Source: Candidatus Anaerobutyricum stercoripullorum (lineage in GTDB: Bacteria; Bacillota; Clostridia; Lachnospirales; Lachnospiraceae). Taken from it: a stretch of DNA of 6,093 nucleotides. Position 1 is the stretch's first letter, and the number at the start of each line of letters is the position of its first letter. Made by a program: the position numbers and the translations under genes. The notes beneath the pieces are model-generated. The model made no database searches, was not told the origin of the DNA, and saw only the letters and a list, made by a program, of their open reading frames with translations. Positions 1-5,643 of this stretch are shown here, piece by piece. The stretch is from the NCBI GenBank assembly GCA_019114885.1, contig DXEQ01000314.1, positions 1 to 6,093 on the forward strand, given 5' to 3'.

Positions 1-1
1 G

Positions 2-340
2 GAGCTGGATTACGTGGGCAGCATCACGGTGGATGAGGACTTACTGGATGCCGCCGGAATATTAGAATACGAAAAAGTACAGATTGTGGATATCAACAAC
101 GGCAGCCGCTTCGAGACCTACACCATTGCGGGTGAGAGGGGCAGCGGCGTGATGTGCTTAAACGGCGCGGCGGCGCGCTGCGTCAGCGTCCATGACAAGA
201 TCATCCTCATGGCCTATGCGGATATGACGCCGGAGGAGGCAAAAGAGCATCAGCCGACAGTGGTTTTCGTGGACGATCACAATGCCGTCAGCCGAATTAC
301 CAGCTATGAAAAGCATGGGCGCCTGAGCGAGATGATATAA
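2..340 (+). CDS. panD: Aspartate 1-decarboxylase (5' end missing)
   Basis: PanD decarboxylates L-aspartate to beta-alanine, one half of pantothenate. The reading frame is already open at base 2 and reads ELDYVGSITVDEDLLDAAG, which matches the family around its self-cleavage site. The precursor is cut between Gly and Ser (here the GS codons at 17-22), and the Ser becomes the catalytic pyruvoyl group. Further family hallmarks follow: the NNGSRFETY stretch with the conserved Thr-Tyr, then GERGSG and LNGAAARC. About 112 residues are present, and roughly 20 N-terminal residues (the beta chain with the start codon) lie outside the window. The GTG at 14 is an internal Val, not the start. coaBC follows 125 bases downstream in the same pathway, so panBCD genes probably lie upstream (inference). 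Confidence 0.95.
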   Translation, partial: ELDYVGSITVDEDLLDAAGILEYEKVQIVDINNGSRFETYTIAGERGSGVMCLNGAAARCVSVHDKIILMAYADMTPEEAKEHQPTVVFVDDHNAVSRITSYEKHGRLSEMI

Positions 341-406
341 AAAGCGGGGGCCTTGCCGGCAGCCGGAATGGTATCCGTATATCAGAATAGAATATATTGT
401 CATGCT

Positions 407-428
407 GCGCGGGAAAGACTGCCCGCGC
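407..428 (+). other. GC-rich hairpin between panD and coaBC
   Basis: A perfect 7-bp inverted repeat, GCGCGGG at 407-413 and CCCGCGC at 422-428, encloses an 8-base loop. It lies 67 bases after the panD stop and 38 bases before the coaBC start. No T-run follows the stem, so it does not look like a classical terminator. It may be an mRNA-processing or stability element or only a spacer structure. The structure is directly visible; its role is unknown. Confidence 0.45.
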
Positions 429-465
429 TGTGACAGTACATTTGCAAGAAAAGGAAAGTGGAACT

Positions 466-1668
466 ATGTTAAAAGGAAAAACTGTCGTTTTGGGAGTGAC
501 AGGCAGCATTGCCGCCTACAAGATTGCCAGTCTGGCCAGTATGCTTGTGAAAGCGCACTGCGATGTGCATGTGATCATGACCAGGAACGCAACGAACTTT
601 ATCAACCCGATCACATTTGAGACGCTGACCAACCATAAATGTATCGTGGATACCTTTGACAGGAATTTTGAATTCCAGGTGGAGCATGTGTCGCTGGCAC
701 AGCAGGCGGATGTGATGATGATCGCCCCGGCTTCTGCCAACGTGATCGGCAAGGTGGCCCACGGAATCGCGGACGATATGCTGACCACCACCATCATGGC
801 CTGCCCGGGTAAGGTAATCTTCTCCCCGGCCATGAATGTACATATGTTTGAGAATCCGATTCTGCAGGATAATCTGGAGATTCTGAGAAAATACGGTTAT
901 GAGATTGTGGAGCCGGCAGTGGGTTATCTGGCCTGCGGCGATACCGGAGCCGGAAAGATGCCGGAACCGGAGACGTTGTATCAATATATTCTCCGGGAAC
1001 TGGCCTGCGAGAAAGACATGAAGGGACTGCGCGTGATGGTGACGGCAGGACCAACGCAGGAGGCCATCGACCCGGTGCGCTATATCACGAATCATTCTTC
1101 CGGAAAGATGGGGTACGCCATCGCGAGAAGGGCCATGCTCCGGGGCGCCGATGTGACGCTCGTATCCGGACCGACGGCTCTGGAACCGGTGCCTTTTGTG
1201 AAGATGGTTCCGGTGGTGACAGCGCAGGAAATGTTTGAGGCGGTCCGCGATCATCTGGATGAGCAGGATATTCTCATAAAGTCCGCGGCAGTGGCGGACT
1301 ACCGTCCGGCCAGTGTCAGCGAAGAAAAGGTAAAAAAGACAGAGGGAGATATGAGTATTTCTCTGGAACGGACACAGGATATCCTCGGGTATGTGGCGGA
1401 GCACCGGAGGGAAGATCAGGTTATCTGCGGATTCTCCATGGAGACTCAGAACATGCTGGAGAATTCCCGGAAGAAGCTCACAAAGAAAAAGCTGGACATG
1501 ATTGCTGCCAACAATGTCAAGGATGAGGGAGCTGGATTTGCCACGGACACCAATCTGATCACCATCATCACAAAGAAGGAAGAGCGGGCGCTGCCGCTGA
1601 TGACGAAAGAGGAGGCGGCCCACGAACTGCTTTCTTATATTTTGAGTTACCGTGCAGAAAAAAGATAA
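466..1668 (+). CDS. coaBC: Bifunctional phosphopantothenoylcysteine decarboxylase / phosphopantothenate-cysteine ligase
   Basis: CoaBC performs two successive steps of coenzyme A synthesis in the cytoplasm: it joins cysteine to 4'-phosphopantothenate, then decarboxylates the product to 4'-phosphopantetheine. The protein has 400 residues, the normal size for the fused enzyme. The N-terminal FMN-dependent CoaC half (about 1-180) shows GVTGSIAAYK (10-19), the active-site His74 in VEHVSL, the PAMN motif (121-124) and Cys157 in the LACGDTGAGKMPEP substrate clamp. The usual Trp after PAMNxxM is Phe128 here, a mild variant. The CoaB half (about 186-400) shows VTAGPTQEAIDPVRYI, NHSSGKMG (209-216) and the KVKK element (288-291). 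The ATG at 466 is preferred over the in-frame upstream codon at 397. AAGGAAAG at 451-458 is a suitably placed ribosome site, and the protein then begins, as family members do, directly with the first Rossmann strand. No intrinsic terminator is visible after the stop. Confidence 0.96.
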   Translation: MLKGKTVVLGVTGSIAAYKIASLASMLVKAHCDVHVIMTRNATNFINPITFETLTNHKCIVDTFDRNFEFQVEHVSLAQQADVMMIAPASANVIGKVAHGIADDMLTTTIMACPGKVIFSPAMNVHMFENPILQDNLEILRKYGYEIVEPAVGYLACGDTGAGKMPEPETLYQYILRELACEKDMKGLRVMVTAGPTQEAIDPVRYITNHSSGKMGYAIARRAMLRGADVTLVSGPTALEPVPFVKMVPVVTAQEMFEAVRDHLDEQDILIKSAAVADYRPASVSEEKVKKTEGDMSISLERTQDILGYVAEHRREDQVICGFSMETQNMLENSRKKLTKKKLDMIAANNVKDEGAGFATDTNLITIITKKEERALPLMTKEEAAHELLSYILSYRAEKR

Positions 1669-1822
1669 TAATACATTTGAAAAAGAACCCTGTTTATAAA
1701 ATATTTAAAATAAAATGAAGAAATAATTGTAGATATTTTTTGGGTTATAACAAAAAATTACAAGCAAAAAGAAAAAATAAATAAACAATTTATAAAAACC
1801 GGGAGAAAAAACCAGAATGATA
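1669..1822. other. Very AT-rich intergenic region with spaced A-tracts
   Basis: Bases 1671-1830 hold only about 31 G or C (near 19%), against roughly half in the flanking genes. Five runs of five or six A lie at 1752-1757, 1766-1770, 1772-1777, 1794-1798 and 1806-1811. Several are spaced near one or two helical turns, which would favour bent DNA or UP-element-like contacts upstream of the promoter at 1823-1831. An 8-bp palindrome, GTTATAAC, sits at 1744-1751 and nearly recurs at the -10 region (GTTATAAT, 1824-1831). No GC-rich hairpin with a T-run is present, so coaBC has no obvious intrinsic terminator here. No gene is visible in this stretch. Confidence 0.6.
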
Positions 1823-1831
1823 TGTTATAAT
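1823..1831 (+). promoter_or_regulatory. Extended -10 promoter for the response regulator operon
   Basis: TGTTATAAT contains a perfect TATAAT (1826-1831) preceded by TGn, the extended -10 element. No recognisable -35 box lies 16-18 bases upstream (the 1803-1808 region is GAGAAA), which fits an extended -10 promoter helped by upstream A-tracts. Transcription would begin near 1838, giving a leader of about 47 nt before the ATG at 1885. Confidence 0.65.
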
Positions 1832-1884
1832 ATACCGTGTTGACAGGAATTACCGAGAGAAGGAAAGCAAGGTGCAGGTATATT

Positions 1885-2601
1885 ATGGAACATATTTTGA
1901 TCATCGACAAAGATACTTCCACAACAGCGTTGGAACGTGATTATCTGGAGATCAGTTCATATGAAGTGACAATTGAAGAAAGCGGAGTATCCGGGTTTCA
2001 GAGAGCCTTGCAGGATGACATTAATCTGGTCATAACAGAACTGGATCTTGAAGATCTGGACGGATTTGATCTGTGCAGGGAGCTTCGCAGCCGCCGGGAT
2101 ATCCCGATTCTCATTGTCTCCCACAGACAGAATGAGATTGATAAGGTGCGGGGGCTGGGCGTGGGAGCGGACGACTATGTGACGAAACCTTTCCCACCCA
2201 ATGAACTGGTAGCCAGAGTGAAGGCGAATCTGAGTCAGTATAAGCGGCTTACCAGCAGGAGAGATCCGGAGAACGACTGTATCGTCCGGGATCAGGTCTG
2301 CATTGACCGCACGGCAAGACGGGTTTCCGCAGGGGAGGAAGAGATTCCCTTTACGATGAAAGAGTTTGATCTGCTGGATTTTCTGGCGTCTCATCCCAAT
2401 CGGGTGTACTCCAAGGAAGAACTGTTCCGGGAAGTCTGGGGCATGCATTCCATCGGGGATGTGGCGACAGTGACTGTGCACATCAAGAAGATTCGTCAGA
2501 AGCTGGAGAAATATGCGGGCGCGTCCGGTCTGATTGAGACTGTGTGGGGAGCGGGATATCGTTTCCAGATGGATGATGCCGCAAGAGCGAGGAGTTTGTA
2601 A
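1885..2601 (+). CDS. OmpR/PhoB-family response regulator with atypical receiver domain
   Basis: A 238-residue DNA-binding regulator with an N-terminal receiver domain (about 1-120) and a C-terminal winged helix-turn-helix (about 133-228). The C-terminal half has the family pattern FTMKEFDLLDFL, then VYSKEELFREVWG, a recognition helix in VATVTVHIKKIRQKLE and the closing WGAGYRF. The receiver keeps the switch Ser79, the conserved Lys101 in DDYVTKPF and Tyr98. The phosphoacceptor position is Glu52 (ITELDLEDLDG; eight residues before Gly60, where Asp normally sits), the usual Pro is Glu56, and the acidic pair reads Asp8-Lys9. Normal Asp phosphorylation is therefore doubtful, and it may act as a constitutive or otherwise controlled regulator (inference). 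The ATG at 1885 is chosen because the in-frame GTG at 1837 coincides with the predicted transcription start; AAGGTG at 1869-1874 is the likely ribosome site. No histidine kinase gene adjoins it within the window. Targets are unknown. Confidence 0.92.
   Translation: MEHILIIDKDTSTTALERDYLEISSYEVTIEESGVSGFQRALQDDINLVITELDLEDLDGFDLCRELRSRRDIPILIVSHRQNEIDKVRGLGVGADDYVTKPFPPNELVARVKANLSQYKRLTSRRDPENDCIVRDQVCIDRTARRVSAGEEEIPFTMKEFDLLDFLASHPNRVYSKEELFREVWGMHSIGDVATVTVHIKKIRQKLEKYAGASGLIETVWGAGYRFQMDDAARARSL
2590..2594 (+). promoter_or_regulatory. Ribosome binding site inside the response regulator's 3' end
   Basis: AGGAG lies eight bases before the ATG at 2603 and within the last codons of the response regulator gene, whose stop codon (2599-2601) falls between the two. 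This fixes the start of the pseudouridine synthase at 2603 rather than the in-frame codon at 2534, and it suggests translational coupling of the two genes. Confidence 0.75.
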
Positions 2602-2602
2602 A

Positions 2603-3316
2603 ATGGCAGGAAAGAAAAAGATTCCTATAATATTTGAAGATGAGAGTATTCTGGTTTGCGACAAGCCGGCGGGAATGCCGGTGCAGCCGGACGCAACGAA
2701 GAATATCGATGTGGAGACCTACTTAAAACATTATCTGTTCGAACAGCAGGATGGCGAGCAGGAGCCGTATCTGACCGCAGTCCATCGACTGGACCGACCG
2801 GTGGGAGGACTGATGGTGTTTGCCAAGACAAAGGAGACTGCCGCAGCCCTGAGCGAACAGATTCAACATCATGAATTTGAGAAATACTATCAGGCTATTG
2901 TCTGCGGCGCATTGTCGGAAGAATTCGGGACCTTTGAGGATGAGCTGCTCCGGGACGGAAAGACCAACACAACCAGTGTGGTTCCGGCAGGAACGGAGGG
3001 AGCCCGCCATGCGGAGCTGGACTACGAACTCATCGATCAGATTGAGCTCAAAGACGGCGTCTATTCCTGGGTGCTGGTGATTCTCCATACCGGACGTCAC
3101 CACCAGATCCGGGTACAGTTTGCTTCCCGGGGCTTCGGTCTGTACGGAGATACCAAATACAATCCGAAGTATCAAAAGACAAAGAAAAAATACATGCAGC
3201 TCGGCCTGTATTCCACCAGGCTGGCGTTCCGTCATCCGGTCACCGGTGAGGAACTGGTATTCAAGACCGAACCGCAGGGCGAGGCCTTTGAGATGATGGA
3301 TGTGGAAGCATATTAG
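2603..3316 (+). CDS. RluA-family RNA pseudouridine synthase
   Basis: A 237-residue enzyme predicted to convert specific uridines in rRNA or tRNA to pseudouridine. Residues 9-27 (IIFEDESILVCDKPAGMPV) form the conserved opening of the RluA/RsuA fold. HRLDRPVGGLMVFAKT (61-76) is the catalytic motif with Asp64 as the expected nucleophile; the common TSG after HRLDxx is VGG here. LHTGRHHQIRVQFA (161-174) is the conserved late motif. No N-terminal S4 RNA-binding domain is present, so this is a short catalytic-domain-only member, and the target uridine cannot be deduced. It starts one base after the response regulator's stop and shares its promoter. The transcript is closed by the terminator at 3337-3374. 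Family assignment is firm, substrate unknown. Confidence 0.93.
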   Translation: MAGKKKIPIIFEDESILVCDKPAGMPVQPDATKNIDVETYLKHYLFEQQDGEQEPYLTAVHRLDRPVGGLMVFAKTKETAAALSEQIQHHEFEKYYQAIVCGALSEEFGTFEDELLRDGKTNTTSVVPAGTEGARHAELDYELIDQIELKDGVYSWVLVILHTGRHHQIRVQFASRGFGLYGDTKYNPKYQKTKKKYMQLGLYSTRLAFRHPVTGEELVFKTEPQGEAFEMMDVEAY

Positions 3317-3336
3317 ATTTATATAAAGCGTATCAG

Positions 3337-3374
3337 AGCAGGATTGATTTGCGGGAGCGATCAACCTGCTTTTT
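3337..3374 (+). terminator. Intrinsic terminator of the regulator-pseudouridine synthase operon
   Basis: AGCAGG (3337-3342) pairs with CCTGCT (3365-3370). After a one-base bulge, TTGAT (3344-3348) pairs with ATCAA (3360-3364), and an 11-base loop closes the hairpin. A run of five T (3370-3374) ends it. The hairpin starts 20 bases after the pseudouridine synthase stop. Confidence 0.85.
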
Positions 3375-3429
3375 CAATGTAAAAAGGGATGGAAAATGAA
3401 CTTGCACAAGGATTTCCTTCTTCATTATA

Positions 3430-3458
3430 TTGACAAAAACAAGCCTGTATTCTAAAAT
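3430..3458 (+). promoter_or_regulatory. Sigma-A-type promoter for proS
   Basis: A perfect -35 box TTGACA (3430-3435) and a -10 box TAAAAT (3453-3458) are separated by exactly 17 bases. Transcription would start near 3465. Being close to consensus, it should be a strong housekeeping promoter. A second -10-like sequence (TGATATTAT, 3474-3482) has no matching -35. Confidence 0.8.
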
Positions 3459-3464
3459 AAATCG

Positions 3465-3617
3465 GTATGTTTATGATATTATATATAGAAGAAACGCCGC
3501 TTTTAAAAAAGAGGGCGGCCGGAGATCATGGTGACAGCATGCCGATCCGAATGACGGTTTTTGATCGCCTGGCCGGATCGTTATCATAATGTGAGAAATA
3601 CAGGAAAGGAAAGAATT
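3465..3617 (+). promoter_or_regulatory. Long, potentially structured proS 5' leader
   Basis: The predicted mRNA carries about 153 nt before the proS start. Possible stems are GCCGC (3496-3500) with GCGGC (3515-3519), CGATCCG (3543-3549) with CGGATCG (3574-3580), and a competing long-range pairing of CGGCC/GATCA (3516-3520, 3524-3528) with TGATC/GGCCG (3562-3566, 3571-3575). A five-T run at 3558-3562 lies within the competing structures. No T-box signature (AGGGTGGNACCGCG) is visible. Whether this is a regulatory element is unproven. The gene-free stretch 3317-3617 otherwise holds only the terminator and promoter described separately. Confidence 0.35.
3602..3613 (+). promoter_or_regulatory. 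Ribosome binding site of proS
   Basis: A purine-rich AGGAAAGGAAAG directly precedes the ATG at 3618, with its second GGA about seven bases from the start. This supports 3618 over the in-frame upstream ATT-type codon at 3561, which would add 19 residues not expected in the family. Confidence 0.7.
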
Positions 3618-5054
3618 ATGGCGAAAGAAAAGAAGCTTGTGGAAGCGATCACTCCGATGGACGAGGATTTTGCCCAGTGGTATACCGATGTGGTGACCAA
3701 GGCGGAACTGGTATCCTATTCTAATGTGAAGGGATGTATGATCATCCGTCCGAGAGGATACGCAATCTGGGAGAATATTCAAAAAGAACTGGACAGAAGA
3801 TTTAAGGAGACCGGCGTGGAGAATGTCTACCTGCCGATGCTGATTCCGGAAGGACTCCTGCAGAAGGAGAAGGATCACGTGGAAGGATTCGCGCCGGAAG
3901 TTGCCTGGGTGACAAAGGGCGGCGAGGAGGAACTTGCCGAGAGACTGTGTATCCGTCCGACCTCTGAGACGCTGTTCTGTGATCATGTGAAGGACATCGT
4001 ACATTCCCACAGAGATCTGCCGGTGGTGTACAATCAGTGGTGTTCCGTGCTCCGTTGGGAGAAGACAACCCGTCCGTTCCTGCGCTCCGCTGAGTTCTTA
4101 TGGCAGGAGGGACATACCTTCCATGCGACTCCGGAGGAAGCGGAGGAGAGAACAGAGCAGATGCTCAATGTTTATGCGGACTTCTGTGAGGAGATTCTGG
4201 CGATTCCTCTGGTGAAGGGTAAGAAGACAGAGAAAGAGAAGTTTGCCGGTGCGGAGGCGACCTACACCATCGAGGCGCTGATGCATGACGGCAAGGCGCT
4301 GCAGTCCGGTACCAGCCATAACTTTGGTTCCGGTTTCGCGGAAGCGTTCGGTATCCAGTATGCCAACAAGGAGAATAAGCTTGTTCCGGTTTACGAGACT
4401 TCCTGGGGTATGTCCACACGAATCATTGGCGCCATCATCATGGTGCATGGCGATGACAGCGGTCTTGTGCTGCCGCCGAGAATCGCTCCGGTGCAGACGA
4501 TGATCATCCCGATCCAGCAGAAGAAAGAAGGCGTGCTGGATAAGGCATATGCGCTTCGTGATATGCTGAAGTCCGATTATTCTGTCAAGGTGGACGATTC
4601 CGACAAGTCTCCGGGATGGAAGTTCAGCGAGCAGGAGATCCAGGGTATTCCGACCCGTATCGAGATCGGTCCGAAGGATATCGAGAAGAATCAGGCTGTC
4701 ATTGTCCGCCGTGATACCCGCGAGAAGATCGTGGTATCCATCGATGAACTGCCGGTACGTCTGGGCGAAGTTCTGGAAGAGATGCAGAAGGATATGTACG
4801 ACAGAGCCAAAGCACATCTGGACGCCAACACCCATGTGGCTCATAACTGGGATGAGTTCCAGGAGCTTCTGAATACAAAACAGGGATTCATCCGCGCGAT
4901 GTGGTGTGGCGACAGAGCCTGTGAGGAGGCCATCAAGGAAGAGACCGGCGCGACGACCCGCTGCATGCCGTTTGAGCAGGAGAAGCATGGCGACGTCTGC
5001 GTACACTGCGGCAAGCCGGCAAAATGCGAGGTATATTTCGGAAAAGCATACTGA
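3618..5054 (+). CDS. proS: Prolyl-tRNA synthetase, short archaeal/eukaryotic type
   Basis: Charges tRNA-Pro with proline in an ATP-dependent reaction; class II synthetase. The 478 residues match the short ProRS type (about 480 aa) rather than the longer common bacterial form (about 570 aa) with an inserted editing domain. Class II motif 1 lies around 40-75 (GCMIIRPRGYAIWENI and VYLPM). RPTSE (113-117) and the motif 2 region LRWEKTTRPFLRSAEFLWQEGHT (145-167, cited by its key residues Arg146, Glu148 and Arg152) form the active site. Motif 3 lies near GMSTRIIGAIIMVHGDDSGL (264-283). The anticodon-binding domain begins near 290, and the C-terminal extension carries Cys430, Cys435, Cys461 and Cys464, placed like the zinc site of the short ProRS type, and ends in Tyr478 as is typical. 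It stands alone between its own promoter and terminator. No trans-editing protein is visible nearby. Confidence 0.96.
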   Translation: MAKEKKLVEAITPMDEDFAQWYTDVVTKAELVSYSNVKGCMIIRPRGYAIWENIQKELDRRFKETGVENVYLPMLIPEGLLQKEKDHVEGFAPEVAWVTKGGEEELAERLCIRPTSETLFCDHVKDIVHSHRDLPVVYNQWCSVLRWEKTTRPFLRSAEFLWQEGHTFHATPEEAEERTEQMLNVYADFCEEILAIPLVKGKKTEKEKFAGAEATYTIEALMHDGKALQSGTSHNFGSGFAEAFGIQYANKENKLVPVYETSWGMSTRIIGAIIMVHGDDSGLVLPPRIAPVQTMIIPIQQKKEGVLDKAYALRDMLKSDYSVKVDDSDKSPGWKFSEQEIQGIPTRIEIGPKDIEKNQAVIVRRDTREKIVVSIDELPVRLGEVLEEMQKDMYDRAKAHLDANTHVAHNWDEFQELLNTKQGFIRAMWCGDRACEEAIKEETGATTRCMPFEQEKHGDVCVHCGKPAKCEVYFGKAY

Positions 5055-5094
5055 TCAGGTGTGAAACCCTGTTATCTGTGACAAAATATAATAC

Positions 5095-5151
5095 AGCTCT
5101 GCATGACCGTACTCTGGTTTTGATGCGGTCGGCAGGGCTCTTTTTATTTTT
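5095..5151 (+). terminator. Intrinsic terminator of proS
   Basis: AGCTCTGC (5095-5102) pairs with GCAGGGCT (5132-5139, one G-U pair), and GACCG (5105-5109) pairs with CGGTC (5126-5130) across a small internal loop. A T-rich tract, TTTTTATTTTT, follows at 5141-5151. It lies about 40 bases after the proS stop. Confidence 0.88.
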
Positions 5152-5211
5152 ACAGGAATCTCGCCGGGATTTCTGTCAGGCTTTGCTTTGGCTAAGAAAG
5201 AATTTCCCGTG

Positions 5212-5240
5212 TTGTGATTTCATTCGGACTGTGCTATACT
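5212..5240 (+). promoter_or_regulatory. Promoter of the V-type ATPase operon
   Basis: A TTGTGA -35 box (5212-5217) and a TATACT -10 box (5235-5240) are spaced by 17 bases. The -10 is extended by TGC at 5232-5234. The predicted start near 5247 leaves a leader of about 82 nt before the ATG at 5329. It lies just beyond the proS terminator, so the ATPase genes form a separate unit. Confidence 0.7.
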
Positions 5241-5247
5241 AACGAAA

Positions 5248-5266
5248 GTCGGGGGATTTTCCTGAC
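5248..5266 (+). other. Hairpin at the predicted 5' end of the ATPase mRNA
   Basis: GTCGGG (5248-5253) pairs with CCTGAC (5261-5266), with one G-U pair, around a 7-base loop. It would sit within the first few bases of the transcript predicted from 5235-5240. Such 5'-terminal stems can protect an mRNA from decay; that role is inference here. The rest of the leader (5267-5316) is T-rich and shows nothing else. Confidence 0.4.
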
Positions 5267-5316
5267 GTAATTTGGTTATTTTTACTTTTTTGACCTGCTT
5301 TTTTTAAAATATTGCG

Positions 5317-5322
5317 AGGAGG
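5317..5322 (+). promoter_or_regulatory. Consensus ribosome binding site
   Basis: A full AGGAGG sits six bases before the ATG at 5329. It fixes the start of the small coiled-coil gene and predicts efficient translation. Confidence 0.85.
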
Positions 5323-5328
5323 TTTGAT

Positions 5329-5640
5329 ATGGGCTCAGTGTTGAACAGACTGACGGAGATCGAAGAGACCGCCGCCTCCATTGTGAATCACGCGGAGGAA
5401 GAAAAAGAGGCGCTTAACCGGGAATACGATGAGAAGACGAAGAGCTTTGATGCGGCGCTGCAGGAGCAGACAAGAAAGAAGCTGGAGGCCATTCAGGCCA
5501 GGCTTGAGAGAGAGACGGCAGGTCTTCTCAACGGGGAAAACGGGGCGGGCGACCGGGAGGTCCGGGCGCTTCAAAAGGAGTATGACGAGCGGCATACAGA
5601 GTATGCCAGGAGTATATTAAAGAGGATCACAGAGGTGTAG
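5329..5640 (+). CDS. V/A-type ATPase G/H-like peripheral stalk subunit (probable)
   Basis: A 103-residue, strongly charged protein rich in Glu, Lys, Arg, Ala and Gln, with almost continuous helical, coiled-coil character. A break occurs near residues 67-74 (LNGENGAG). The opening VLNRLTEIEETAASIVNHAEEEKEAL resembles the N-terminus of V-ATPase G and archaeal AhaH-type subunits (key pattern: an IE..A..I...A.EE repeat), which form the peripheral stalk with subunit E and act as stator. There is no membrane segment or signal peptide. The strongest support is context: it is the first gene of the unit and the V-ATPase subunit C gene starts three bases after its stop. Sequence alone would only say coiled coil, so the subunit assignment is likely but not certain; the subunit letter varies between naming schemes. 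Confidence 0.75.
   Translation: MGSVLNRLTEIEETAASIVNHAEEEKEALNREYDEKTKSFDAALQEQTRKKLEAIQARLERETAGLLNGENGAGDREVRALQKEYDERHTEYARSILKRITEV
5631..5637 (+). promoter_or_regulatory. Ribosome binding site of the subunit C gene
   Basis: AGAGGTG overlaps the last codons of the stalk subunit gene and lies six bases before the ATG at 5644. It supports that start and coupled translation of the two ATPase genes. Confidence 0.65.
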
Positions 5641-5643
5641 CCT

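Noticed and set aside
376..398. Possible internal promoter before coaBC (TATATT and TAGAAT boxes)
   Set aside because: No acceptable -35 box lies at 16-18 bases from either candidate; chance matches are expected in this AT-rich patch.
397..465. Upstream in-frame extension of coaBC
   Set aside because: It runs through the 407-428 hairpin, adds a Cys-rich segment absent from the family, and the ATG at 466 has a good ribosome site.
469..1623. Long open frame of 384 codons on the - strand opposite coaBC
   Set aside because: It is an antisense shadow of a well-conserved gene. Its translation is rich in His, Arg and Cys with no recognisable domain, and the + strand frame carries all CoaBC motifs.
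1837..1884. GTG start 16 codons upstream for the response regulator
   Set aside because: It coincides with the predicted transcription start, so it would have no ribosome site. The receiver fold begins at the ATG at 1885.
3389..3433. Short frame of 14 codons with an AAAAAGGG ribosome-like site
   Set aside because: It lies between the terminator at 3337-3374 and the promoter whose -35 starts at 3430, so it has no visible transcription.
3539..3589. Possible leader peptide of 16 codons in the proS leader
   Set aside because: It has a single Pro codon and no well-spaced ribosome site; a proline attenuator should have a cluster of Pro codons.
3465..3617. T-box riboswitch ahead of proS
   Set aside because: Length and position suited it, but the conserved AGGGTGGNACCGCG sequence is missing and no terminator/antiterminator pair of the usual form is seen.
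4098..5006. Open frame of 302 codons on the - strand opposite proS
   Set aside because: It is a mirror frame of proS with no family motif, ribosome site or promoter that I can see.
5024..5242. Open frame of 72 codons overlapping the end of proS
   Set aside because: It runs through the proS terminator and the ATPase promoter, and its translation shows no protein-like pattern.
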